In this document: positions 41,256 through 49,748 of the stretch, one piece after another | Numbering within the stretch: position 1 is the first letter of the stretch | Layout: each line of letters starts with the position of its first letter | Assembly (NCBI RefSeq): GCF_042852765.1 | Contig: NZ_AP031414.1 | Origin: Schaedlerella glycyrrhizinilytica_A | GTDB taxonomy: Bacteria; Bacillota; Clostridia; Lachnospirales; Lachnospiraceae | DNA: 64,000 nucleotides | Direction: 5' to 3' (one strand) | Translations under genes and position numbers: made by a program | Notes under the pieces: model-generated | Database searches by the model: none | What the model saw: only the letters and a program-made list of their open reading frames with translations | Told to the model about the DNA's origin: nothing

Positions 41256-41915
41256 ATGAAGAAAAGAAGCTATGAGGAAATGACACATATATATGGAAGA
41301 ATCTGGATCTTAAGCGCGCTTGGCATGATCTTTTCTTACCCGATCATCACCTGTATCTATTATGGGGCATGGCCGGGATGGAAACCGGTTCTTCAAGGAC
41401 TTCTCGGGGTGGCGCCGATCTTCTGGACGGTGGGTCTGATCGAAGTACTGACGTTTGTACCGATGCTTGGAACGGCAAGCTCTTATCTGGCGTTTGTCAC
41501 CGGCAACCTGACGAACTTAAAAGTTCCGGCGGCGCTGACTGCGATGGAAAATGCAGGAACGAAACCGGGAACGGATGAGGGCGAAGTGATCTCGACGATC
41601 GCGGTGGCGACATCTTCGATCGTGACGACTGCGGTGATCGCACTTGGCGTGGCGCTTCTCGTGCCGCTGACTCCGCTTTTGGAAAATCCGGCGATCAAAC
41701 CGGCATTCGACAATATACTGCCGGCGCTGTTCGGCGGACTTGCGGTTGTCTATGTGAGCAAAAATTGGAAGATTGCGATTGCGCCGCTTGTATTTATGGT
41801 CGTATTATTTTTACTTGTACCGTCACTGTCCGGTTCTGTCGGCGTGCTTGTTCCGGTAGGAGCATTGATCGCGATCGGCTCTGCGCGTGTACTTTATAAA
41901 AAAGGAAAATTATAA
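41256..41915 (+). CDS. Partner membrane protein of the DUF5058-type system
   Basis: A 219-residue membrane protein starting 12 bases after the DUF5058 gene. It has about five spans, a cytosolic loop with 'MENAGTKPGTDEGEVIST' and a late 'NILPALFGGLAVVYVSKNWK'. I recognise it by its constant association with DUF5058 proteins. It is probably the second subunit of the same transporter and is followed by an M20 peptidase in the same operon. Confidence 0.75.
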   Translation: MKKRSYEEMTHIYGRIWILSALGMIFSYPIITCIYYGAWPGWKPVLQGLLGVAPIFWTVGLIEVLTFVPMLGTASSYLAFVTGNLTNLKVPAALTAMENAGTKPGTDEGEVISTIAVATSSIVTTAVIALGVALLVPLTPLLENPAIKPAFDNILPALFGGLAVVYVSKNWKIAIAPLVFMVVLFLLVPSLSGSVGVLVPVGALIAIGSARVLYKKGKL

Positions 41916-41943
41916 AATGTGACAGAAAGGAAGTTGGGATAGT

Positions 41944-43383
41944 ATGACAACAGTTTTTATGATCATAGGGGCGGCAGTGCTGATCTTTCTGGCGGTACTT
42001 TTGATCCGCGCGGCGATGTTTACGCCGAAGCCGGAACGGGAACGTTCTCAGGAAACCGTCGAATTAAATGAAGAGAAGATCGTGAAAGATATGCAGGAGA
42101 TGATCCGGTGTAAGACGATTTCTTACAATGATGATTCTCTGATCGACAAAAGGGAGTTTTTAAAGTTCAGAGAATTGCTTCCGGAGATGTATCCGAAAAT
42201 CCATGAGACGTGTGAACGCACCTTTCATGGTGTGAACGGGATTCTGTATTGCTGGAGAGGAAAACACGAGGGAGATCCGATCGTGCTGATGTCTCATTAC
42301 GATGTTGTTCCGGTGGAAGAAAGCCAGTGGGAGAAACCGGCATTTGACGGGATCGTGGAAGACGGCGTGCTTTGGGGAAGAGGAACGCTGGACACGAAAG
42401 GAACGCTGTGCGGAATCATGGAAGCGGCAGAGAAACTGATCTCGGAGGGCTTCGTACCGGAGCATGATATTTACTTTGCATTTTCCGGTCAGGAAGAAGT
42501 CAACGGCGAGAGCTGTCCGGCGATCGTGGACTGGTTTGAAGAAAAAGGGATCCATCCGGCAATGGTCGTCGACGAGGGCGGAGCCGTTGTGGACAATGTA
42601 TTCCCGGGCGTGGATCGGGAATGCGCGCTGATCGGTATTGCGGAAAAAGGTCTAACCAATATTGAATTTCACGCAAAGAGCGGCGGCGGACATGCGTCGA
42701 TGCCTCCGGTACATACGATCGTGGGAGAACTGGCGCAGGCTGTGACCGATGTGGAGAAGCATCCGTTCCCAAGACAGATGACAAAACCGGTGCGGGAGAT
42801 GCTGGACACATTGGGGCGGCACTCGACATTCCTGTATAAGATCTTGTTTGCAAATCTCTGGTGTTTTGAGGGCTTGTTCGATAAAGTCTGCAAAAAAGCG
42901 GGCGGAGAACTGAACGCGATGCTCCGTACAACCTGTGCGGTCACAAAAATGGAGGGCGGAAAGGCATTCAACGTGATCCCGCCGAAAGCTTCCGTCGGAA
43001 TGAACCTGCGGCTGATCGGAAATGATACCGTAGAATCGGCGCGGGATTATCTGGAAAAAGTGATCCACAATCCGAAGATCGAAGTATCTGTATATGAGGG
43101 AAGAAATCCGTCCATCGAATCAGACACATCCTGTCCGGAGTGGGAGACACTCTGTCAGGCGGTTGCGGACACATGGAAAGAAGCGCTTGTCTCGCCGTAT
43201 CTGATGATGGCGTGCAGCGATTCGTGGCATTACTGCCGGATCACGGACCGGGTATATAAATTCTCCGCGATGAAGCTCTCCAAGGAAGAGCGCGGTATGA
43301 TCCACGGAAACAACGAACGTGTTCCGGTCAGTACATTGGTGAAAACCGTAGAATTTTATGTACGTCTGATGAAAAAATGCTGA
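41944..43383 (+). CDS. M20-family metallopeptidase
   Basis: A 479-residue M20 peptidase with an N-terminal membrane anchor ('FMIIGAAVLIFLAVLLIRA'). Metal ligands are visible in 'VLMSHYDVVPVEESQW' (His, Asp), 'GRGTLDTKGTL' (bridging Asp), the catalytic Glu in 'SGQEEVNGE' and the dimerisation domain with 'HAKSGGGHASMPPVHT'. Such CPS1-like members cleave small peptides or N-acyl amino acids. With the two transporter genes just upstream it suggests import and cleavage of a peptide-like compound. Confidence 0.9.
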   Translation: MTTVFMIIGAAVLIFLAVLLIRAAMFTPKPERERSQETVELNEEKIVKDMQEMIRCKTISYNDDSLIDKREFLKFRELLPEMYPKIHETCERTFHGVNGILYCWRGKHEGDPIVLMSHYDVVPVEESQWEKPAFDGIVEDGVLWGRGTLDTKGTLCGIMEAAEKLISEGFVPEHDIYFAFSGQEEVNGESCPAIVDWFEEKGIHPAMVVDEGGAVVDNVFPGVDRECALIGIAEKGLTNIEFHAKSGGGHASMPPVHTIVGELAQAVTDVEKHPFPRQMTKPVREMLDTLGRHSTFLYKILFANLWCFEGLFDKVCKKAGGELNAMLRTTCAVTKMEGGKAFNVIPPKASVGMNLRLIGNDTVESARDYLEKVIHNPKIEVSVYEGRNPSIESDTSCPEWETLCQAVADTWKEALVSPYLMMACSDSWHYCRITDRVYKFSAMKLSKEERGMIHGNNERVPVSTLVKTVEFYVRLMKKC

Positions 43384-43458
43384 TGGAAAAAGATCGGTAG
43401 AAAAATAGCGGTGAAAAAATACGAATGAAAAAATAGCAATGAAACAGGTGGAAATAGC
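43384..43458 (+). repeat. Degenerate tandem repeat after the M20 gene
   Basis: About five imperfect copies of a 15-base unit close to GAAAAAATAGCGATG follow the stop codon: TGGAAAAAGATCGGTAG, AAAAATAGCGGTG, AAAAAATACGAATG, AAAAAATAGCAATG, AAACAGGTGG. No coding or RNA role is evident. Confidence 0.5.
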
Positions 43459-43461
43459 AGG

Positions 43462-43494
43462 ACGGAGGGGAGCGTGAGAGTCTCCCCTCCGTTT
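43462..43494 (+). terminator. GC-rich hairpin before the first MATE gene
   Basis: ACGGAGGGGAG at 43462-43472 is the exact complement of CTCCCCTCCGT at 43482-43492, followed by TTTG. The T-run is short, so termination may be partial. It ends 25 bases before the MATE start codon. Confidence 0.65.
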
Positions 43495-43519
43495 GACGCT
43501 GGAAGATGAGAGGGAAATT

Positions 43520-44899
43520 ATGGAGTGGTTAAAGAAATTATTTGCGCCGGTCGATATGACCGTGGGGCGTCCGTGGGAGGACATCCTGATTTTTACGGTT
43601 CCGATGCTGATTGGAAATATCGCACAGCAGTTATATAACACTGTGGACAGTGTGGTTGTTGGAAAATATGTGGGAGACAACGCGCTTGCGGCAGTCGGAA
43701 GCGCCGGACCGATCTTAAATCTTTTGATCGTATTATTTATCGGGATCAGTGTGGGCGCGAGCATTATGGTGTCCCAGTATTTCGGGGCGAGAAACCGGGA
43801 AGATCTGTCCCGCACGATCGGAAGCTGTATCGTGCTGACCGGATTGGCGTCCCTGTTTGTGATGGTGGTTGCGACGATGCTGTCCCGTCCGCTGCTCGTT
43901 TTGCTCGGGACGCCGGACAGTATTCTGGACTGGTGTACGTCCTATCTGCATATTTTATTTTTAGGTGTGGCAGGAATGGCATATTACAATATTTTGAGCG
44001 GTGTGCTCCGCGGACTGGGGGATTCGATCTCTGCGCTTGTCTATCTGATCGTGGCAAGTGTGACCAATATCGTGCTGGATCTGGTGTTTGTCGCACAGTT
44101 TAAGATGGGCGTTGCGGGAGTGGCGCTGGCAACCGTGATCGCACAGGCAGTCTCGGCGATCCTCTGCCTGTGGAAACTGGCGCGTATGCGGGATTTATTT
44201 GATATGAAATGGTCTTACATGCGTCTGAGCAAAATGCATACGATGAACATCATCAAACTCGGCGTACCGTCGGGGGTGACGCAGGCGATCATGTCCATGG
44301 CGATGCTGGTCGTACAGTCGCTGACCAACAGTTTTGGAGAACAGTTTATTGCGGCAAATGTGATCGTGATGCGTGTGGATGGATTTGCGATGCTTCCGAA
44401 CTTCTCATTCGGAACGGCGATGACAACGTATGCGGGACAGAACATCGGCGCGCGCGCCCATGTCCGTGTCACCCAAGGCGCGAAACAGGGAACTCTGATG
44501 GGGCTTGGCGTGTCGGCGGCGATCACGGCCGGGATCTTGTTGTTCGGAAGAAGTCTGATGAGCATTTTCACGAATACGGAAGCGTTGGTGGAAATGAGTA
44601 TGAATATGATGCGCATCCTTGCGGTCGGCTACATTGCGATGGCAGTGATCCAGTGCCTGTCCGGTGTGATGCGCGGCGCGGGCGACACGATGACGCCGAT
44701 GTGGATCTCACTGGTCATGACGATCATCATCCGTGTACCGCTGGCGTACGGTTTGGTGTATCTGACAAGAAGCACACAGTTCCCGCAGGGCAGAAAAGAA
44801 TGTATCTTTGTTTCACTTCTGATCTCATGGCTGATCGGCGCGGTGATGACGGCAGTCTGCTATAAAAGAGGAAAATGGAAAGAAAAGGCGGTATCGTGA
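43520..44899 (+). CDS. MATE-family efflux transporter
   Basis: A 459-residue MATE exporter with 12 spans. Family motifs occur in both halves: 'FTVPMLIGNIAQQLYNTVDS' and 'VGKYVGDNALAAVGSAGP' at the start, 'GVPSGVTQAIMSMAMLVVQS' in the second half. ATG 43520 follows GAGAGG; the frame also opens at TTG 43493 in the hairpin. It exports cationic compounds with sodium or protons. Its stop overlaps the start of nth by one base. Confidence 0.92.
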   Translation: MEWLKKLFAPVDMTVGRPWEDILIFTVPMLIGNIAQQLYNTVDSVVVGKYVGDNALAAVGSAGPILNLLIVLFIGISVGASIMVSQYFGARNREDLSRTIGSCIVLTGLASLFVMVVATMLSRPLLVLLGTPDSILDWCTSYLHILFLGVAGMAYYNILSGVLRGLGDSISALVYLIVASVTNIVLDLVFVAQFKMGVAGVALATVIAQAVSAILCLWKLARMRDLFDMKWSYMRLSKMHTMNIIKLGVPSGVTQAIMSMAMLVVQSLTNSFGEQFIAANVIVMRVDGFAMLPNFSFGTAMTTYAGQNIGARAHVRVTQGAKQGTLMGLGVSAAITAGILLFGRSLMSIFTNTEALVEMSMNMMRILAVGYIAMAVIQCLSGVMRGAGDTMTPMWISLVMTIIIRVPLAYGLVYLTRSTQFPQGRKECIFVSLLISWLIGAVMTAVCYKRGKWKEKAVS

Positions 44900-45615
44900 T
44901 GGCAAAACAAATAAAAAAAGAAATGCTTTATCAGACAGGAGATAAAAAGAAGCAGAAGCTGGCGGCGGAGGTGATCGAACGGCTCCGCCGGGAATACCCG
45001 GACGCCGCGTGTACGCTGGATTATGACAATGCATGGAAGCTGCTTGTCGGCGTGCGGCTTGCGGCACAGTGTACGGATGAGCGGGTCAATGTGGTCATGG
45101 AAGAGCTCTATGCAAAATATCCGACGATGGAGGCGCTTGCAGCCGCAGAGGCGGAAGAGATCGAGGCTATCGTGCGCCCCTGCGGTCTTGGGAAAAGCAA
45201 GGCGCGGGACATCAGCGCCTGCATGCGGATGATCCGGGACGTATACGGCGGACAGGTTCCGGACGATTTTGACGAGTTGTTAAAACTTCCGGGCGTCGGA
45301 AGAAAAAGCGCCAATCTGATCGTGGGCGACGTGTTCGGCAAACCGGCGATCGTGACAGACACACATTGTATCCGTCTTGTGAACCGGATCGGGCTTGTGG
45401 ATGGGATCAAAGAACCGAAAAAAGTGGAGATGGAACTTTGGAAACTGATTCCGCCTAAGGAGGGGAGCGATTTCTGCCACCGGCTTGTCTATCATGGACG
45501 GGAAGTGTGTACGGCGCGGACAACGCCGCACTGTGAACGGTGTTGCCTAAGCGATATTTGTGCATCGGCAAACACCGAAAATAACGAGAAAAGCAGGGAA
45601 AAGAATGAAAAATGA
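44899..45615 (+). CDS. nth: Endonuclease III
   Basis: A 238-residue Nth DNA glycosylase/AP lyase for oxidised pyrimidines. The helix-hairpin-helix with the catalytic Lys is 'LPGVGRKSANLIVGDVF', and the catalytic Asp is in 'VTDTHCIRLVNR'. The FeS ligands are in 'CTARTTPHCERCCLSDIC'; the first gap is seven residues, where E. coli has six. ATG 44899 overlaps the MATE stop as TGATG; an upstream in-frame ATG at 44875 is possible. The C-terminal tail is an extra Asn/Glu/Lys-rich stretch. Confidence 0.93.
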   Translation: MAKQIKKEMLYQTGDKKKQKLAAEVIERLRREYPDAACTLDYDNAWKLLVGVRLAAQCTDERVNVVMEELYAKYPTMEALAAAEAEEIEAIVRPCGLGKSKARDISACMRMIRDVYGGQVPDDFDELLKLPGVGRKSANLIVGDVFGKPAIVTDTHCIRLVNRIGLVDGIKEPKKVEMELWKLIPPKEGSDFCHRLVYHGREVCTARTTPHCERCCLSDICASANTENNEKSREKNEK

Positions 45616-47002
45616 TTATCTGATCCAAAAGAAACCTCTGTCTGCGCTCGTGTTGTTCTCTGTCCCGATCATCGTCGGAAATCTGTTCCAGCAGTTTTAT
45701 ACGATGGCAGATTCCGCGATCGTCGGGCGTTTTGTCAGTGAACAGGCATTGGCGGCGGTGGGCGCGTCCTATGCGCTGACGAATATATTTATCTGTGTGG
45801 CGATCGGCGGCGGGATCGGTGCGTCGGTGATCGTCAGCCGCTATTTTGGCGCGAAAGAATATGAAAATATGAAGTCTGCGGTCTTTACCGCACTGCTTTC
45901 CTTTCTGGCAGTCAGTATCGTGTTGGGCGGGATCGGTCTTCTGCTCGGCAGACAGATTATGGTCGTTTTAAATACTCCCGCGGACGTACTGGATCTTTCG
46001 GTGCAGTATCTGAATATTTATTTTCTGGGGCTTCCTTTTTTATTTATGTATAATGTCCTTTCGGCGATGTTCAACGCCCTCGGGAAATCGCGGATCCCTC
46101 TGTATTTTCTGATTTTTTCCTCGGTGTTCAATGTGATACTGGACGTGGTATTTGTCACACAGTTCGGAATGGGCGTTGCGGGTGTTGCATGGGCGACGTT
46201 GATCGCGCAGGGAATCTCGGCCGTTCTCTCATTTTTTGTATTTTTAAAAGAACTGCGCAAAATGTGCGGTCAGGAGCAGACAAACGAACACGGTCAGGAT
46301 GAAAAATCTTGCAGGAAAGCAAAATACAACGGAAAGATTTTTGATAAAGAGGAAATGTGGGCGATGATGCGCGTGGCAGTCCCGTCTATTTTCCAGCAGT
46401 CCACCGTTTCGATCGGCATGATGCTTGTACAGTCCGTAGTCAACAGCTTCGGTTCGGAAGCGTTGGCGGGATTTTCGGCGGCAATGCGGATCGAATCTAT
46501 CTGCGTGGTTCCGATGGCAGGGATCGGAAATGCTGTTTCCTCTTACACGGCACAGAATCTGGGTGCGGGAAAACAGGAGCGTGTAGTGGAGGGATATCAT
46601 GCGGCGAACCGGATGGTGATCGCCTGCGCGGTTCTGATCGCGGTTGTATTGGAGACGGCGCATCGTCCGATCATCACATTGTTTTTGGGCGGCGGAGGAA
46701 CAGAGACCGCGCTTGCGACCGGAGTCGGTTATCTGAAATTCATGGGATGGTTCTTCTGTCTGATCGGATTTAAAATGGCGGTGGACGGATTGCTCCGCGG
46801 CGCCGGCGATATGAAAATGTTCACGATCGCCAATCTGGTCAATCTGTCTGTGCGGGTGATCGTTGCTGTGACGATGGCGCCGCGTTTCGGGATCGCGATG
46901 GTATGGATCGCCGTTCCGATCGGATGGTTCTTAAACTGGGCGATCTCGTTTATGGAATACCGAACCGGGAAATGGCGGAAAACGATGGAGCAGAAAGAAT
47001 AG
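45605..47002 (+). CDS. MATE-family efflux transporter, second copy
   Basis: A 465-residue MATE exporter starting inside the end of nth (11-base overlap). It has 'FSVPIIVGNLFQQFYTMADS' and 'VGRFVSEQALAAVGASYALT' in the first half and 'VAVPSIFQQSTVSIGMMLVQ' in the second. A charged cytosolic loop between the halves ('CGQEQTNEHGQDEKSCRKAK') is longer than in the first copy. The two MATE proteins are distinct in sequence, so they are not a recent duplication. Confidence 0.92.
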   Translation: MKNDYLIQKKPLSALVLFSVPIIVGNLFQQFYTMADSAIVGRFVSEQALAAVGASYALTNIFICVAIGGGIGASVIVSRYFGAKEYENMKSAVFTALLSFLAVSIVLGGIGLLLGRQIMVVLNTPADVLDLSVQYLNIYFLGLPFLFMYNVLSAMFNALGKSRIPLYFLIFSSVFNVILDVVFVTQFGMGVAGVAWATLIAQGISAVLSFFVFLKELRKMCGQEQTNEHGQDEKSCRKAKYNGKIFDKEEMWAMMRVAVPSIFQQSTVSIGMMLVQSVVNSFGSEALAGFSAAMRIESICVVPMAGIGNAVSSYTAQNLGAGKQERVVEGYHAANRMVIACAVLIAVVLETAHRPIITLFLGGGGTETALATGVGYLKFMGWFFCLIGFKMAVDGLLRGAGDMKMFTIANLVNLSVRVIVAVTMAPRFGIAMVWIAVPIGWFLNWAISFMEYRTGKWRKTMEQKE

Positions 47003-47020
47003 AATGCGGAGAGGAAAGAA

Positions 47021-48379
47021 ATGGAAAGTAAAACAGCAGAAGAGTTACTTCAATTTATCGGGGAAAGCCCGAGTGCATTCCACGCGGTCGATACGATGAA
47101 ACGGATGTTGGATGCAAGACAATACGAACAGCTTTTGGAGGGGGATACATGGGAACTTTCCCCCGGAGGAAAATATTATGTGATCCGGGGAGGCACATCG
47201 CTGATCGCATTTCGGATCCCGTCTGCGAAAATCAAGAGTCGTGTCCACGGCGGGTTTCGCGGATTTCAGATTATGGCGAGCCACAGTGATTCGCCGACAT
47301 TTAAGGTGAAAGAGAATCCGGAGATGGAAGCGGAAAAAGCATATGTGAAATTGAACGTGGAGAAATACGGCGGCATGTTGATCGCGCCGTGGTTCGACCG
47401 TCCGCTTTCGGCAGCGGGACGTCTGATCGTGCGTGAAAACGGAAGAATCGTATCAAAGCTTGTGAACGTGGACAAAGATCTGCTTCTGATCCCGAGTCTT
47501 GCTGTCCATATGGATCGGCAGGCGAACGAGGGGCACAAATATAATGTGCAGAAAGAACTGCTTCCGCTCTACGGGATGATCGGCGCAAAAGGAACATTTC
47601 TCCGGGCAGTGGCGGAGTCGGCGGGCGTTTCCGAAGAAGATATTTTAGGACACGATCTGTTTTTATATAACCGGGTCAGAGGAACGATCTGGGGAGCGGA
47701 GGATGCATTTCTTTCTTCCGCACGGCTGGATGATCTGCAGTGCGCATTTGCATCCTTGAAAGGATTTCTCGCCGCGGAGGCTGCGGCAGAAGAGTGCGAG
47801 AGTATTCCGGTGCACTGTGTGTTTGACAATGAGGAAGTGGGAAGCAGTACGAAACAGGGAGCGGCGTCCACATTTCTTGCGGATACGCTTGTACGGATCA
47901 ATGAGTCGCTCGGCAGAACGCCGGGAGAATACCGGCAGGCGATCGCGTCGAGCTTTATGGTGTCGGCGGATAATGCCCACGCCGTGCATCCGAATTTTGC
48001 GGAGGCGGCATGTCCGACGAACCGTCCGGTGCTGAATGAGGGAATCGTGCTGAAATACAGCGCCAACCAGAAATATACGACCGATGGTGTGTCTGCGGCA
48101 TTGTGGAAACAATTGTGCGAAAATGCAAATGTTCTGTATCAGACCTTTTTGAACCGGGCGGATATGATCGGCGGATCGACGCTTGGCAATCTGTCGGGAA
48201 ATCAGGTTGCGGTCTGCTGTGTGGATATCGGACTACCTCAGCTTGCCATGCATTCGCCGTATGAGACCGCCGGTGTGAAAGATACGGAAGCACTTGTGCG
48301 GGCGGCGAAAGCGTTGTTTGAAAGTTCGGTGGAAGAGAGCGGGTACGGCAGTTACAGGCTGATCAAGTCAGGATGTTAA
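47021..48379 (+). CDS. M18-family aspartyl aminopeptidase
   Basis: A 452-residue M18 metallopeptidase, which trims acidic N-terminal residues from peptides in the cytosol. Metal ligands and active-site residues lie in 'IMASHSDSPTFKVKENPEM', 'VFDNEEVGSSTKQGAAST', 'MVSADNAHAVHPN' and 'GLPQLAMHSPYETAG'. Full family length. GAGAGG precedes ATG 47021, 18 bases after the second MATE gene. Confidence 0.93.
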   Translation: MESKTAEELLQFIGESPSAFHAVDTMKRMLDARQYEQLLEGDTWELSPGGKYYVIRGGTSLIAFRIPSAKIKSRVHGGFRGFQIMASHSDSPTFKVKENPEMEAEKAYVKLNVEKYGGMLIAPWFDRPLSAAGRLIVRENGRIVSKLVNVDKDLLLIPSLAVHMDRQANEGHKYNVQKELLPLYGMIGAKGTFLRAVAESAGVSEEDILGHDLFLYNRVRGTIWGAEDAFLSSARLDDLQCAFASLKGFLAAEAAAEECESIPVHCVFDNEEVGSSTKQGAASTFLADTLVRINESLGRTPGEYRQAIASSFMVSADNAHAVHPNFAEAACPTNRPVLNEGIVLKYSANQKYTTDGVSAALWKQLCENANVLYQTFLNRADMIGGSTLGNLSGNQVAVCCVDIGLPQLAMHSPYETAGVKDTEALVRAAKALFESSVEESGYGSYRLIKSGC

Positions 48380-48421
48380 GCCTGACGGAAGATTTGTCAG
48401 AGTGAAGAGGAGGAACGAAAG

Positions 48422-49552
48422 ATGCTTTATACAATACCGGATTATTACGAAGCGTTTTCCTGTACGGCGGATGCGTGTGAAGATACTTGCTGCGCAGGCT
48501 GGCAGATCGTTGTCGATGAGGAAGCACTGGAACGGTATCGGGCGGAGAAAGGACCTTATCGGAAAAAATTAAGAGAGGCGATCTGCTGGCGCGACGGAAC
48601 GTTCCGGCAGGATCCGCTTCGCAGATGCAAGTTTCTGAAAGAAGATAATTTGTGCGAAATGTATCAGCAGCTCGGAGCGGACAGCCTTTGTAAGACTTGC
48701 AGGACGTATCCGCGTCATACGGAAGAGTTTGAGGGCGTCCGGGAAATCTCTCTTTCGTTGTCCTGTCCGGAAGTGACAAGAATGTTGGTCGGCAGACAGG
48801 AACCGGTGGAATTTCTGAATTACGAAAAAGAGGGAGAGGAAGAATTTGACGGATTCGATCCGTTTTTATACTCCTATCTTGTGGATACGCGTGATCTGAT
48901 GTTGATAACTTTAAAAAATCGGCGGCTTCCTGTGGAAAACCGGATGATGCTGATGCTCGGAATGGCGCATGATCTGGAGGAACGTGTGAAAAAAGGCGCG
49001 TTGTTCTCCTGCGGCGATGTGTTGGATACTTACCGGAAAGAAACATATTTCTCCGCGGCGGCAAGAAAAGCGGAGCGATATAAAATGGACTGGAAACGGC
49101 GGTACACATTTTCACGCCGGACATTTGCGATGATCCGTAAACTGGAACTTCTGCAGCCGGAGTGGAAACAGATGCGTACGGAAACGAGCCGGATCTTATT
49201 TTCGGGCGGCTGGAGAGGGTATCGGAATCTCCATAAGGAATTTGCCCGGGCGGAAGTGACGGGATTCGACCGGGAAATCCTGACGGAGCAGCTGCTTGTC
49301 TATTTCATTTTTACTTATTTCTGCGGCGCGGTCTACGATGAGAAGATTTTCGTAAACGCGCAGATGGCGGCGGGAAGCGTTGCGCTGATCTGGGATTTTC
49401 TGGCGGCGCGCTGGCTGAAAAACGGGAAGACATTGGATCAGGATGATGTGATCGAAGTGATCTACCGCTATTCCCGTGAGCTGGAACATTCCGATAAAAA
49501 TTTGAAAAAGATATGGAAACTGTTGGAGAAGCAAGCGGAATTGTATCGCTAG
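48422..49552 (+). CDS. fliB: FliB-family lysine N-methylase
   Basis: A 376-residue protein of the FliB family. The Cys-rich N-terminus ('FSCTADACEDTCCAGWQIVV', then 'RCKFLKEDNLCEMYQQLG' and 'LCKTCRTYPRH') is characteristic. FliB methylates lysines of flagellin in Salmonella; homologues are common in Clostridia that lack flagella, so another target is likely in such cases. No flagellar gene is in the window. GAGGAGGA precedes ATG 48422. Confidence 0.85.
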   Translation: MLYTIPDYYEAFSCTADACEDTCCAGWQIVVDEEALERYRAEKGPYRKKLREAICWRDGTFRQDPLRRCKFLKEDNLCEMYQQLGADSLCKTCRTYPRHTEEFEGVREISLSLSCPEVTRMLVGRQEPVEFLNYEKEGEEEFDGFDPFLYSYLVDTRDLMLITLKNRRLPVENRMMLMLGMAHDLEERVKKGALFSCGDVLDTYRKETYFSAAARKAERYKMDWKRRYTFSRRTFAMIRKLELLQPEWKQMRTETSRILFSGGWRGYRNLHKEFARAEVTGFDREILTEQLLVYFIFTYFCGAVYDEKIFVNAQMAAGSVALIWDFLAARWLKNGKTLDQDDVIEVIYRYSRELEHSDKNLKKIWKLLEKQAELYR

Positions 49553-49582
49553 TGTATAAGGGGAAATTTTACCCTTGTACAC
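49552..49582. repeat. Copy of the dispersed GTGTACAAGGG palindromic repeat
   Basis: GTGTATAAGGG at 49552-49562 pairs with CCCTTGTACAC at 49572-49582 (one G-U), directly after the FliB stop codon. It resembles the ends of the 60587-60862 element with nearly all of the interior missing and may act as a terminator hairpin. Confidence 0.65.
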
Positions 49583-49684
49583 GGATGCTGCCGGTGACTT
49601 ATGAGAATTTATAATTTAAAGTAATAAGAAAAATCAAGAGGAACCATTTTTTTTGTCGGCGGTTCGTGGTAAACTATCAACGGT

Positions 49685-49711
49685 AGGCAAGGGGACGGGA
49701 AGTTGCCTTGC
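49685..49711 (+). other. Leader hairpin of the PurF-like gene
   Basis: GGCAAGG at 49685-49691 pairs with CCTTGCC at 49705-49711, followed by CTTTGACGG and, 37 bases on, the ATG at 49749. It does not have the conserved bases of a purine, PRPP or ppGpp riboswitch. Confidence 0.35.
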
Positions 49712-49748
49712 CCTTTGACGGTAAGACAGAAGAAAGGGAGAATAAAAC

